Assembly: GCF_964036595.1 (NCBI RefSeq)
Contig: NZ_OZ038523.1
Span: forward strand, 3,726,501 to 3,790,500
Direction of reading: 5' to 3'
DNA: 64,000 bases
DNA from: Tenacibaculum sp. 190524A05c
GTDB lineage: Bacteria; Bacteroidota; Bacteroidia; Flavobacteriales; Flavobacteriaceae
Positions within the stretch are counted from its first letter, which is position 1. Each line of letters begins with the position of its first letter. Below, piece by piece: positions 47,343-56,737 of this stretch. The notes under the pieces are model-generated. The model made no database searches and was not told the DNA's origin. It was given only the letters and a program-made list of their open reading frames with translations. Made by a program: the position numbers and the translations under genes.

Positions 47343-48236
47343 TTGGAAATAAAAAAATATGGAGCCATTGATATTGGTTCAAATGCAGTTCGACTTTTAG
47401 TAGCAAATGTAATTGAGGAGAAAGGAAAGGAAACTAAATTCAAAAAGTCTTCTCTTGTTAGGGTTCCAATTCGATTGGGAGCAGATGCATTTGTTGAAGG
47501 TGAAATTTCCGAAAATAATATAAAAAGAATGGTAGACGCCATGCAGGCTTTCAGTTTACTTATGAAAGTTCATGGAGTCGAAAAATATAAGGCATGTGCA
47601 ACTTCAGCCATGAGAGAAGCCTCTAATGGAGATGAAATAGTTAAGAAAATTTATGAAAAATCTGGTATCGAGATTGATATCATAAATGGAGCGAAAGAAG
47701 CAGCAATTATTTCATCAACAGATTTAAAGTATTTGATAAACTCAGATGAAACCTACTTATATGTAGATGTGGGTGGAGGTAGTACAGAGTTTACCTTATT
47801 TTCAAGAGGAGAAATAGTCAATTCAAAGTCTTTTAAAATAGGAACTGTTCGTTTGATTAATAATTCAAAGGAAAAGAATAAAAAGATATTTTCTAAAGTC
47901 CAAAATTGGATTGTAAAGAATACTAAAGACTACAAAAGAATATCATTAATTGGTTCAGGAGGAAATATCAATAAAATCTTCAAAATGTCTGGTCTGGATC
48001 CAGGAAGACCAATTTCTTATGTCTATTTAAATGCACAATTAGAGTTTCTTAAAAAGATGACTTATGAGGAAAGAATTTCTGAATTAAGTTTAAACCCAGA
48101 TAGGGCAGATGTGATTGTTCCTGCAACAAAAATTTACCTTTCAGCAATGAAATGGAGCGGTGCAAGAAGAATTTACGTTCCTAAGATTGGTCTGTCTGAC
48201 GGTATTGTTAAGAGCTTGTATTTTAATACGATATAA
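47343..48236 (+). CDS. Ppx/GppA phosphatase family protein
   Basis: A 297-aa ASKHA-fold protein, KKYGAIDIGSNAVRLLVANVI at the N-terminus, with YVDVGGGSTEFTLFSRG and the third motif LIGSGGNINKIFKMSG. It should hydrolyse polyphosphate or pppGpp. It contains only the two-lobed catalytic core (E. coli Ppx is over 500 aa). The start is TTG at 47343, since no ATG keeps the family start. In relatives a polyphosphate kinase gene often accompanies these two genes; none is present here. Confidence 0.88.
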   Translation: MEIKKYGAIDIGSNAVRLLVANVIEEKGKETKFKKSSLVRVPIRLGADAFVEGEISENNIKRMVDAMQAFSLLMKVHGVEKYKACATSAMREASNGDEIVKKIYEKSGIEIDIINGAKEAAIISSTDLKYLINSDETYLYVDVGGGSTEFTLFSRGEIVNSKSFKIGTVRLINNSKEKNKKIFSKVQNWIVKNTKDYKRISLIGSGGNINKIFKMSGLDPGRPISYVYLNAQLEFLKKMTYEERISELSLNPDRADVIVPATKIYLSAMKWSGARRIYVPKIGLSDGIVKSLYFNTI

Positions 48237-48273
48237 ATTTTTTTAACATCTCTTTAACAAAAAGTTTTTTCGT

Positions 48274-48281
48274 TATATTTG
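48274..48281 (+). promoter_or_regulatory. -7 element of the repeat-built OmpA gene
   Basis: TATATTTG (48274-48281), a perfect TAnnTTTG. It implies a leader of about 75 nt before the ATG at 48363. Confidence 0.7.
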
Positions 48282-48362
48282 TTAGGTATGTGACTTTTTA
48301 CCCCCATTAGTGTCATACAATTAGTTAAAGCTAAGTAATCAAAACACAAATTTTTATTCATT

Positions 48363-50450
48363 ATGAAAAAACTAATGTTATCCGGTGCATTAATTGCAAT
48401 CGGGCTTACGGTTTCTGCTCAAGATCTACCAACAAATGCAGAGCCAGGGAAGTGTTATGTGAGATGTAAAACACCCGAAGTATGGAAAAATCAGGATGTT
48501 ACCATAGAAGTGGCTCCTGCCTATAAAAGAATTGTTTCTTACCCTGCAAAGTACAAAACAGTTACTGAAAGAGTTTTAGTTGATGAAGGAGGAGAACGAT
48601 TAGTTTTAGTTCCTGCAAAATATGAAACACAAAACTTTACTGTTGTAACTAAAGAAGCTTCTAAAAGACTTGAGAAAACTTTAGGAAAACCTTCTGTAGA
48701 AAACCAAACAGTAGTTACAAAAGAAGCTTCAAAACGTTTAACAGTTGTTCCTGCAAAATATGAAATGCGTGATGTTACAGTTACGGTAAAAGATGCTTAC
48801 AAACGATTAGTTTCTGTTCCTGCGAAATATGAAACTCGTGATGAAGTTGTTGTTATTAAGGAAGCGTCACAACGATTAGTTGTTGTTCCTGCAAAAATGA
48901 AAACAATTACAGAGGAAGTTACGATTAAAGAAGCTTCTAAAAGATTAGAAGTGATTCCTGCAAAATATGAAATGCGTGATGTAACTGTTACCGTAAAGGA
49001 AGCTTCTAAAAGAGTTGAGGTTGTTCCTGCGCAATATGAAATGCGCGATGTTACGGTTACAGTGAAAGAAGCTTCAAAAAGATTAGAAGTTGTACCAGCT
49101 GTTTATGGAACTGAAGTAGTTTCTTATCAAAAAAGACAGTATGGAAATAAGATGCGAGTTATTCCAGCTTCTTTCTCTAGAGATAATGAAGTAATTGAAG
49201 TAAAGGCGAAATCTGCGAAGTGGCAAATGAGTGAAAAAGCTCCTGATTGTACATCTTCTGATCCTAACGATTGTCGTTACTGGTGTTATAAAGAAGTTCC
49301 TGCTCAGTTTGAAATCGTAGATAAAACTGTTTTATCTGCAGATGCATCTGTAGTAACTACTCCAGAGTGTAACGAAGCTACTTCTTCTACGCAATGTGGA
49401 AAAGCTACTTATGTAAAAAGAGTAATGAAAACTCCACCAACAACAAGAGAAATAGATATTCCTGCGGTGACTAAAGTGGTAAAGAAAAGAGTTATGGTGA
49501 CTCCGCCTTCTACAAAAACTTTTGATATTCCTGCAGTAACAAAAGTGGTAAAAAAGAGAGTTATGGTAACTCCACCTACTACAAGAGAAATTGAAATTCC
49601 AGCAGTTACTCAAACTGTAAAAAGAACAGTTGTGGATGTTCCTGCTAGTAAAAAAATCATTGAGATTCCTGCGGTTACTAAAATCGTAAAGAAAACTGTT
49701 ATGGTTACTCCTCCAACAACAAGAGAGGTTGAAGTTCCGGCAGTTACTAAAGTCGTAAAGAAAAGAGTAATGGTAACTCCACCATCAACGAATGAGATTG
49801 AGATTCCTGAAGTTACAACAATTGTAAAAAAGACAATACCTGCTGAACAAGGAACAAGAGAAATTGAAATTCCTGAGGTTACAGCAACGATGAAGAAAAC
49901 AGTAATGGTAAATGCTCCAACTACTAGAGTTGTAAAAATTGATCCTAAATACGGAACAGTTAAGAAAACAGTTTTAGAAAAAGATGCGTATTCTACTGAA
50001 AAATCAGTTGAGGCTAAATTTAAAACAGTTACTAAAGAAGTTTTAGTATCTAAAGGAGGTTTAACAACTTGGAAAGAAGTAGAGTGTAAATTAGTTCAAA
50101 ATACTCCATTACCAATTAACTGGAATTTAGGAAGTGCTACGTTAACTTCTGGAGCTAAAAGAATTATTGATGCACGTTTATTACCAATCTTAAAAGATGG
50201 AGTTGCTGTTGCAATTGAATCTCATACAGATTCTAGAGGTTCTAAATCAAGCAACCAATCTTTATCTGAAAGAAGAGCACAAGCGGTTGTGAATTACTTA
50301 ATTTCTAAAGGAATTAACGCAAGTAAGTTAACTGCCAATGGATACGGAGAGAACAGATTAACAAACAGATGTGCTGATGGTGTATCATGTACAGAGCGTG
50401 AGCATGCAGCAAACAGAAGAACTACATTTAGAGTTATCGATCAAAAATAA
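48363..50450 (+). CDS. OmpA-family protein built from about 20 repeats of 23 residues
   Basis: A 695-aa protein with a signal peptide (1-20, ending SAQ) and a peptidoglycan-binding OmpA domain (about 585-695; IESHTDSRGSKSSNQSLSERRAQAVVNYL, ASKLTANGYGEN). Between them are two repeat blocks. Block 1 has Pro-Ala steps at residues 61, 84, 130, 153, 176, 199, 222, 245 and 268, unit KEASKRLEVVPAKYEMRDVTVTV. Block 2 has steps at 367, 390, 413, 436, 459, 482, 504 and 528, unit TPPTTREIEIPAVTKVVKKRVMV. Both have period 23 and share R...(I/V)PA...V.V, so they look homologous. A Cys-rich segment (about 296-345, six Cys) separates them. An elongated periplasmic beta-structure tethered to the wall is inferred. 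Confidence 0.85.
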   Translation: MKKLMLSGALIAIGLTVSAQDLPTNAEPGKCYVRCKTPEVWKNQDVTIEVAPAYKRIVSYPAKYKTVTERVLVDEGGERLVLVPAKYETQNFTVVTKEASKRLEKTLGKPSVENQTVVTKEASKRLTVVPAKYEMRDVTVTVKDAYKRLVSVPAKYETRDEVVVIKEASQRLVVVPAKMKTITEEVTIKEASKRLEVIPAKYEMRDVTVTVKEASKRVEVVPAQYEMRDVTVTVKEASKRLEVVPAVYGTEVVSYQKRQYGNKMRVIPASFSRDNEVIEVKAKSAKWQMSEKAPDCTSSDPNDCRYWCYKEVPAQFEIVDKTVLSADASVVTTPECNEATSSTQCGKATYVKRVMKTPPTTREIDIPAVTKVVKKRVMVTPPSTKTFDIPAVTKVVKKRVMVTPPTTREIEIPAVTQTVKRTVVDVPASKKIIEIPAVTKIVKKTVMVTPPTTREVEVPAVTKVVKKRVMVTPPSTNEIEIPEVTTIVKKTIPAEQGTREIEIPEVTATMKKTVMVNAPTTRVVKIDPKYGTVKKTVLEKDAYSTEKSVEAKFKTVTKEVLVSKGGLTTWKEVECKLVQNTPLPINWNLGSATLTSGAKRIIDARLLPILKDGVAVAIESHTDSRGSKSSNQSLSERRAQAVVNYLISKGINASKLTANGYGENRLTNRCADGVSCTEREHAANRRTTFRVIDQK

Positions 50451-50478
50451 TTCTGAGTACTAGTACTATAAAATATAG

Positions 50479-50509
50479 AAAAGCCCAAGCGAACTGCTTG
50501 GGCTTTTTT
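50479..50509 (+). terminator. Terminator of the OmpA gene
   Basis: AAAGCCCAAGC (50480-50490), loop GAACT, GCTTGGGCTTTTTT (50496-50509). Confidence 0.9.
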
Positions 50510-50523
50510 CATTTGCTTTTTTT

Positions 50524-50553
50524 AAAAAAAAGCGACAATCAAGTTGCCGCTTT
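50524..50553 (-). terminator. Probable minus-strand terminator of the CHAT gene
   Basis: On the minus strand AAAGCGGCAA (50553-50544) pairs with TTGTCGCTTT (50538-50529, one G-U) and continues into a T run. It lies 111 nt downstream of the CHAT stop and faces the OmpA terminator. Confidence 0.75.
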
Positions 50554-50663
50554 CATGGTTCTAACGTACATTTCATAGCAATTTATAGAACGTATAGCAA
50601 TTTAAAATAATTGGCAACCTTTGTACCGATTATTTACACTACTGTTCATAAATTGGTAAAACG

Positions 50664-53345
50664 TTACCCTCTTTTTTTGAAAAAAAATAAAATAATTGAA
50701 ATAAAGGCTACAAAGCCTAGTAAATAGAAAAGATAAGACGTTGATGGATATGTAGGAGAGGTGTCTCCAATAAGTACAAAAGAAGCCCAATAATAAGGCG
50801 ATTTATCAGAAAGAGAATGTTCTTTTAAATACTTACGTTTAGCATTATTTAATGCTTCAGATTTTGATTGATGATGATCAAGGTTAGTATAAAAATCTTT
50901 CATAATACTAGAAGTAGAAACATCATTCACATTCCATAAAGAAGAAATTACAGATTTAGCACCAGAATAGAAGAATCCTCGAGATAGACTAAATACACCT
51001 TCTCCTTTTTTGATTTCTCCCAAATTCGTTTCACAGGCACTTAACACAACCAAATCAGCATTTGTTTTATGTGTATACAATTCATGAAGCTTTAAAGTGT
51101 CTTTAGAAAAATAAATAGCAGGATTATTAGAAGAGCTGGCATGAGTTGCCAAATGTAAGATTTTATAATCTCCACTGCTGGTTAAGAAATTATTTTTAGT
51201 TGCTTTAGTTGCCGTGAAAAGATCACTATCAATTTGGTTTTGTATAGTGTTGACTTCAGATTGTGTTGCTTCTAATGATTTTTGATTTGCAAAAGTAATA
51301 GGAGCGTAAGCAGCTAAGTTTTTTGAAGTTTCTCTTTTAAGAGCATTATTGAACTCTAAAAAAGATGCTGAGTAAGCATAACTAACATTATGGTCTTCTA
51401 TTAAATATTTTACATCAGAAGTATTGGTATTTAAAGCTTCAAAAGGAATGTTCTGTAAAATATCATTGGCGATAACGATAAAACTTTTCTTTTCAATGAA
51501 TTGTTTAGATTCTTTTGTAGGGAAAAGGTAGTTATACAAAGAATTTGAGGTTGTATAGAATTCTTGCAATTCTGATTTTTGAATTAACGACTTGGAGATT
51601 AGTCGTTTGTAATTTTCAGCTACTTCGTAAAATGTTGAATCTATTTCCTTTTTAAAAGAATAATTACCCGTTTTAGAAGTAAATAACCCAAATAAATTAT
51701 TGTTGTTTCTGTCTAAATGATAAGATAGTATAACAGATTTTGAATCTAAATTGGTTTTAATGTGTTCCAGAGCTAATGGTTGAATATTATTCCTTTTTGA
51801 AAAGTGTTCAGGATATAGAACTGTTATTGAATCTTTAAATCGCTCAAATTCTAATTTGATATTAAATAATGAATCTTTTTGTTTTTGAGAAGTTGATTTT
51901 TCCTCAAGAGAAAATATAGAGTTTTTATATGTTTTTAGCTGTTGTTTTACATTGTGAGGTAATGCAATCTCGGAATTATTTTCCTTAATACTTTGAGTCA
52001 ATAAAAAAGCTTTGTTTTTTTCTATGATAGAATTTAAAAGCTCATGATCATTCAAATTGTAAGCTGCTAATACACCATAGTTATATATTTCTGATACATC
52101 GTCTCTCCACAAGAATTTGGTGTTAATTTCTGTACTATTTTGAATCGTATAATTAATAAAGGCATCACAAGTATTAACCGTTTCAATAGATTCTCTTAAA
52201 TATTTTGGATCTTTAGTTTTATTATAAATTAGATTAAGAATTTCAACTTTTCCTTTAAAAGCTAGAACTACATTTCTTCTAGATATTACTTTTTCGAAGT
52301 GATGATTATTTAGTAGCAATTTTTTTTCTAATGGAATATTAAAACTGGTTTTTAGAGACTTATCAATATGCTCAAGAGCAGAATGGTATTGTCTTTTATC
52401 TTTATAACATCTTGAAAAATTCCTAAATATTTCTGAAATTAATGCATTCTTATCATAATTGTTCAATTTCAAAGAATATTTTTGACTATTCTTTAGATAG
52501 TAGAGTGAGCTATCTACATTCTTTTTTAAATATAATTCACCTAAATTTAATTGTGCGAGACTAAAGATGTAGTTGTTTTTTTTCGTTGAACTAATTTTGA
52601 GTGTTTTCAAATAATTCTCTTTAGCTTTCTCAAAGTTGTAATTATTTTCTATTTGATATAAATTCCCCAAGTTATTGTACAGATAACAACGATCATCTCC
52701 ATTTTTTAAATTTATATCATTATTAATAATACTATCGCATATTCTAATGTATTTAATTCCTAGTTGAGCAGATTGCTTCGTTTTTATCTGGTTACAAGTA
52801 AGGGAAAAATTAATTATGTGGTTTACTATACTAATATTTTTTCCATGTATAAATAAAAGTTCTATGCCATTTTTGTAATAATTAAGAGATTTATGAAGTT
52901 CTCCTTTCATTCTATAACAGTGTGCAAGTTGACATAGAGATTGTGCTATTTTTTTTGGATAATAGTCTAGTTTTAGAGCTTTTTTGTAATAAGAAATAGC
53001 AGAATCTATTTGGTCATTCCACATGTAATACTTTCCTATCAGGTAATAGGATGTATGATAATGTTTTGGAAATAGATTGAATTTTTTGGAATATTTGTTT
53101 TGAATTTTAGCGTATTTAATTGCTAGTTGGAGGTTATTCTGTTTATAAAATATTCTTGAAAAATCAAATGCCTTTTTTATAATTTCAGATTCTGTTAGAT
53201 TAGTTTTGAAAAGAATACTATCGGCTCGTTTCTCTGGAATCTTAAGGTCTGGTGTTTTTTTTAAGTTGTAATTGAATTCACTTTGTCCATGAAGATAGCA
53301 GGAATTAAAAAATATTACGAATAAGAAGGTCAGCTTAATTTTCAT
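50664..53345 (-). CDS. TPR-CHAT protein (caspase-like), exported and membrane-anchored
   Basis: An 893-aa protein. The N-terminal signal (MKIKLTFLFVIFFNSCYLHGQ) could be Sec type or, less likely, a lipoprotein signal at Cys16. About 50-480 are TPR-type helices (HTSYYLIGKYYMWNDQIDSAISYYKKALKLD and others). A CHAT domain covers about 600-855 with a putative catalytic His near 733 (LHLATHASS) and Cys near 769 (VVLSACETNLGEIKKGEG). It also has FSLSRGFFYSGAKSVISSLWNVND and SPYYWASFVLIGD. A membrane helix (about 870-889) and a basic end follow. CHAT proteases are caspase relatives; exported versions are common in Bacteroidetes but their substrates are unknown. Confidence 0.87.
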   Translation of the reverse strand: MKIKLTFLFVIFFNSCYLHGQSEFNYNLKKTPDLKIPEKRADSILFKTNLTESEIIKKAFDFSRIFYKQNNLQLAIKYAKIQNKYSKKFNLFPKHYHTSYYLIGKYYMWNDQIDSAISYYKKALKLDYYPKKIAQSLCQLAHCYRMKGELHKSLNYYKNGIELLFIHGKNISIVNHIINFSLTCNQIKTKQSAQLGIKYIRICDSIINNDINLKNGDDRCYLYNNLGNLYQIENNYNFEKAKENYLKTLKISSTKKNNYIFSLAQLNLGELYLKKNVDSSLYYLKNSQKYSLKLNNYDKNALISEIFRNFSRCYKDKRQYHSALEHIDKSLKTSFNIPLEKKLLLNNHHFEKVISRRNVVLAFKGKVEILNLIYNKTKDPKYLRESIETVNTCDAFINYTIQNSTEINTKFLWRDDVSEIYNYGVLAAYNLNDHELLNSIIEKNKAFLLTQSIKENNSEIALPHNVKQQLKTYKNSIFSLEEKSTSQKQKDSLFNIKLEFERFKDSITVLYPEHFSKRNNIQPLALEHIKTNLDSKSVILSYHLDRNNNNLFGLFTSKTGNYSFKKEIDSTFYEVAENYKRLISKSLIQKSELQEFYTTSNSLYNYLFPTKESKQFIEKKSFIVIANDILQNIPFEALNTNTSDVKYLIEDHNVSYAYSASFLEFNNALKRETSKNLAAYAPITFANQKSLEATQSEVNTIQNQIDSDLFTATKATKNNFLTSSGDYKILHLATHASSSNNPAIYFSKDTLKLHELYTHKTNADLVVLSACETNLGEIKKGEGVFSLSRGFFYSGAKSVISSLWNVNDVSTSSIMKDFYTNLDHHQSKSEALNNAKRKYLKEHSLSDKSPYYWASFVLIGDTSPTYPSTSYLFYLLGFVAFISIILFFFKKRG

Positions 53346-53498
53346 TCTGTAATTTCATGTAAAGAGTAGAACTTTTATTATATAGTAGTTCTCAAACTAA
53401 AATGTTACCTGAGCAAAAGTAGATTTTTTTATGTTTTGTTTGTAATGCTTTTCTTTAGAAGCCAGAAAGAAGTGATGGTTTTAGAGAGGTTTCAAATA

Positions 53499-54608
53499 TC
53501 ACACCTTACTAAACCACTTTGTAGTATAATGTGAAACACAATCGTTTTTGAAATATAAATACAAAAACTTCTTTTTAAATAATTTACTCTTATTGATTTT
53601 GTATACCCAAACATTTCCAAAATGATTCTTATAACATGTCCCTAAAATTTTCTTTACATAAGACTTTTGCAGGTTGATAAGTGAATCAAAATTTTTAGGA
53701 AAACTACTTGGTTTATCTTCAAAACCAACTACAGTAGTTGTCTGTAGAATTTTTTCAAAAAGACTATCATTTTCTAATTCACAGTCAGAAGTTTTGGTGA
53801 GTTGTTTGGTATTAAACATACTCTCTTTTTCTTCAGGAATTATAGGTGCTTCTGAAAGTATTGGTTCTTTTGTAATAATTTCTCCGGCTAGTTGTAAATA
53901 GCATTTTGCTCCGTCACTATTAATGTCAAATTCTAAAACACTTTGTCCGTAACCAGGAGCTTGTGTGATTTTAGAACTTCTATTAATTATGGTATTAAAC
54001 ACTAAATCATTAAAATAATTCTTCATGTAACTAGCAACCTGATTGGAGAGGTTTAATCTCTTATTATACATGGTTAATAGAAACCCTTCGATATAAAGAT
54101 CTTTATTTAATTTCTTTTGTGTGAATCGTATTGTTTTTAAAAATTTATGCAATCCTTCCAAAGCATAATAATCACATTGAACAGGAATTATAACCGAGTT
54201 TGATGTAGTTAAAATATCAAGATTTTTAGCTTTAAAAAATGGCACACAATCAATAATCACATAATCATAAGATTTGTGAATAGATTGTAAAGCAGAATTA
54301 AACTTTGAAACTTCTGTTGTTCTTTTAAATAAGTTTAAATCTTCAATAAAAGGCAGTAAATCTACATTCGGAGAATTTGTTTTAATAATGTTGTTCCTAA
54401 TCACAGAAGTAAAATCCATAAACTGTAATGACGGATTATTTAACTTCTTAGAAGAAAACCCAAAAGATGTAGAGGCATTTGCTAAAGGATCTGTATCGAT
54501 AACTAAAACTTTTTTTTCAAGAACTCCTAAAGCAGCGGACAGGTTTACACAGGTAGTAGTTTTACCTACACCTCCTTTTTGGTTACAAACGGAGATTATT
54601 TTGCCCAT
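53499..54608 (-). CDS. Orphan ParA-family ATPase with extra C-terminal domain
   Basis: A 369-aa protein. Residues 1 to about 245 are a ParA/Soj ATPase: deviant Walker A NQKGGVGKTTTCVNLSAAL, VIDTDPLANASTSFG, YDYVIIDCVPFFKAKN, IIPVQCDYYALEGL. A Ser/Glu-rich linker and a basic C-terminal segment of about 60 residues follow (LQKSYVKKILGTCYKNHFGNVWVYKIN...YLYFKNDCVSHYTTKWFSKV), not seen in standard ParA. No parB or centromere-like repeats are adjacent, so it is not the chromosomal partition pair. It may position a protein complex. It lies 153 nt upstream of the CHAT gene on the same strand. Confidence 0.83.
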   Translation of the reverse strand: MGKIISVCNQKGGVGKTTTCVNLSAALGVLEKKVLVIDTDPLANASTSFGFSSKKLNNPSLQFMDFTSVIRNNIIKTNSPNVDLLPFIEDLNLFKRTTEVSKFNSALQSIHKSYDYVIIDCVPFFKAKNLDILTTSNSVIIPVQCDYYALEGLHKFLKTIRFTQKKLNKDLYIEGFLLTMYNKRLNLSNQVASYMKNYFNDLVFNTIINRSSKITQAPGYGQSVLEFDINSDGAKCYLQLAGEIITKEPILSEAPIIPEEKESMFNTKQLTKTSDCELENDSLFEKILQTTTVVGFEDKPSSFPKNFDSLINLQKSYVKKILGTCYKNHFGNVWVYKINKSKLFKKKFLYLYFKNDCVSHYTTKWFSKV

Positions 54609-54714
54609 TTTTAAGTTATCGGTACTATTTTAACATTCAACACGCTTAAAAGTACTAAAATATTTGATAATGAGCGGTTTTCATTGAAAACTTTTTTAAG
54701 TTTATGTTAAATAA

Positions 54715-55473
54715 TTATAAATCCAACCATTTTTTAAAGTTTGAAGTTCGTTCTCTAGAAACAATTACTTGTTCTTCTTCTTTGGGTTTTAATTTCAATA
54801 ATAATCTACTATTAAAGTAAGAATGAATTTCATTAACAGCTTTTACAGAAACCATGAATTTTCGATTTACTCGGAAGAAGAATATAGGATCTAAAATTTC
54901 TTCAAGTTGATCTATAGAGTATTCTATTGGGTAGTTTTGGTTGTTGTGTGTATGCAGAAAAATAGTTCCTTCATGAGATTTGAAATAGGCAATTTCTTCT
55001 ACGTTAAATGTGTTAAACTGATTGCCAACTTTAATCATGAAGCGTTTTTTATATTCTTTTGAAAATAAACTCTTTATTTTCTCATATTCGTTATTTCTTT
55101 GAGTAGTATTTTCTTTGCTGTGGTTCTTACGGTATTTTTCAAGAGCTCTTTCTAAATCCTTTTTATCTATGGGTTTCAATAAATAATCAAGACCGTTGTA
55201 TTTAAACCCTCTGATTGCGTATTCGTTATAAGCAGTGGTAAAAATAACTGGAGGATGATCTTCTAAAACATCCAGAATATCAAATCCGTAACCGTCATTT
55301 AATTGAATGTCGAGAAATATTAAATCTGGTAAATCATTAGAATTAAACCATTGCAAACTGTTTTCAACAGAAGTCAACTGGTCTATAATTTGAATTTCAG
55401 GAGCAATTTCCTGAATTAACTTTGCCAATCTTCTTGAGGCAATATTTTCATCTTCTATAATAACAGCATTCAT
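54715..55473 (-). CDS. LytTR-family response regulator
   Basis: A 252-aa protein. The receiver domain has EDENIASRRL, phospho-acceptor Asp in LIFLDIQLNDGYGF and switch residues in VIFTTAYNEYAI and YLLKPI. A LytTR DNA-binding domain follows (about 145-250; RFMIKVGNQFNTFNVEEIAYFKSHEGTIFLHT, FFRVNRKFMVSVKAVNEIHSYFNSRLLLKL). Three nt from the kinase gene, so one operon. It is the leading candidate to bind the ACARTTCRG boxes in the neighbourhood. Confidence 0.94.
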   Translation of the reverse strand: MNAVIIEDENIASRRLAKLIQEIAPEIQIIDQLTSVENSLQWFNSNDLPDLIFLDIQLNDGYGFDILDVLEDHPPVIFTTAYNEYAIRGFKYNGLDYLLKPIDKKDLERALEKYRKNHSKENTTQRNNEYEKIKSLFSKEYKKRFMIKVGNQFNTFNVEEIAYFKSHEGTIFLHTHNNQNYPIEYSIDQLEEILDPIFFFRVNRKFMVSVKAVNEIHSYFNSRLLLKLKPKEEEQVIVSRERTSNFKKWLDL

Positions 55474-55476
55474 AAT

Positions 55477-56577
55477 TTAGGAAGCTTTAATTATTGAAAT
55501 TTCCTTTATTTCTTTCGAAAGTAAAGGAATAGTAACAGTGAAATGTCTTTCATCCGATGTTACAATTACTTCATCTCTGGTATAAAAGGCGTATCTATTT
55601 TTAATATTTTTCAATCCTAGTTTAGTTGATTCTTCTTCTGAAGTTCTAACCTGTATGTTATTTTGAATTTGAATACTATTTTCGGAATTAGAACTAATAG
55701 TGATTAATAATGGTTTTTCTTTAGAGTAATAATTGTGTTTCAAGGCATTTTCTACTAACATTTGAAGTGTTAATGTTGGAATACTGAAATTTCTAGGTTC
55801 AATTGTGATGTCGCTTTTTATAGTTAGCGCACCTTCATGACGAACTTTCATCATGAAAATAAAGGAATCTAAAAAGTTTAACTCTTTTTCTAAGCTAACT
55901 AAATCTTCTTCTCTGTTATCTAAAATATATCGATAACAAGAAGCTAATCTTGAAACAAAATCGGAAGCTAAATCTCGATCTTCATACATCAAAGACGTTA
56001 AAGTATTTAAGCTATTAAATAAAAAGTGCGGACTAATTTGACTCTTTAAAGATTTGTATTTTGAGGTTAATGCTTCTTTCTCCAATCGATTCATTTTGTG
56101 TTCTAGCTCTCTTTTTTGATTCAGTGCAAAAGAGAACATATTAAAAAGAATTGCGGAAAGGCCTAAAACAACGGCTCGGAAAAAATCAATTCTAAATCGA
56201 AGCCATGGATTATCAGTTTCTATTTTAAAAAGATCTCCAAATTCAAAAATACCCACATAGTACACAATTGCTATTAAAGGAATACAAACTATAGTATTGA
56301 TAGCCAGAATTTGCATTCCGCTTTTAACGTTGAGTCCATTGTTTACATCATTTTTTGCATACTTTCGAATCAACCAATCATTCAATTCCCAAGTGGTCAT
56401 CAAAAGAAAAAAAGCACTGAAATAATAGAATATAGCTTGTGGATGAAATGCGCCATCGTGTTTAACTTTATGATCTAATGTCAGCTTCACCAAGAAAAAA
56501 ATAATATTCACAATCATCCATCTTATGGCGAATACTTTTAAATAACGTTTCGATATTTTTGGAAAGCTCAACTTCAT
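55477..56577 (-). CDS. LytS-type sensor histidine kinase
   Basis: A 366-aa protein with four predicted membrane helices in the first 170 residues and a HisKA-type His in LKSQISPHFLFNSLNTLTSLMYED. A C-terminal ATPase segment follows (LTLQMLVENALKHNYY, GLKNIKNRYAFY). This is the His_kinase family that pairs with LytTR regulators. Divergent from TonB receptor 2. Its own -7 element (minus TATCTTTA; plus 56582-56589) is 4 nt from the ATG, so the mRNA may be leaderless. Confidence 0.92.
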   Translation of the reverse strand: MKLSFPKISKRYLKVFAIRWMIVNIIFFLVKLTLDHKVKHDGAFHPQAIFYYFSAFFLLMTTWELNDWLIRKYAKNDVNNGLNVKSGMQILAINTIVCIPLIAIVYYVGIFEFGDLFKIETDNPWLRFRIDFFRAVVLGLSAILFNMFSFALNQKRELEHKMNRLEKEALTSKYKSLKSQISPHFLFNSLNTLTSLMYEDRDLASDFVSRLASCYRYILDNREEDLVSLEKELNFLDSFIFMMKVRHEGALTIKSDITIEPRNFSIPTLTLQMLVENALKHNYYSKEKPLLITISSNSENSIQIQNNIQVRTSEEESTKLGLKNIKNRYAFYTRDEVIVTSDERHFTVTIPLLSKEIKEISIIKAS

Positions 56578-56581
56578 TATA

Positions 56582-56672
56582 TAAAGATACAGAACTCATA
56601 AGACATTTAATTTATACTAACTGTAAGTTGTTATAATACTCTTTGAACTGTAATTTATTCAGGTTGATTTGT
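56582..56672 (-). promoter_or_regulatory. LytTR-type boxes and promoter of the LytSR operon
   Basis: Minus strand boxes: ACAAATCAA (56664-56672), ACAGTTCAA (56643-56651), 21 bp apart, and a further ACAGTTAGT (56616-56624), which fits the LytTR consensus fully. The -7 element TATCTTTA is at 56582-56589. The spacing to -7 differs from the three target promoters, which would fit autoregulation of another kind. Confidence 0.5.
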
Positions 56673-56737
56673 AACTCGAGTTTTTTCTGATGAGTTAACC
56701 GTTTGTCATAAAATACTTCATTCCAATAGAATATTTA

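Noticed and set aside
49332..49613. Minus-strand Cys/His/Ser-rich frame inside the OmpA repeat gene
   Set aside because: Shadow of the 69-bp repeats; its repetitive composition mirrors the real gene.
48783..50000. 69-bp DNA periodicity considered as a CRISPR-like or satellite array
   Set aside because: The period equals 23 codons, units are diverged at the DNA level and the frame stays open, so it is protein repeat structure.
50664..54608. CHAT protease plus ParA as an anti-phage defence module
   Set aside because: The CHAT protein is exported and no nuclease, sensor or effector partner is present; defence is not supported by the sequence.
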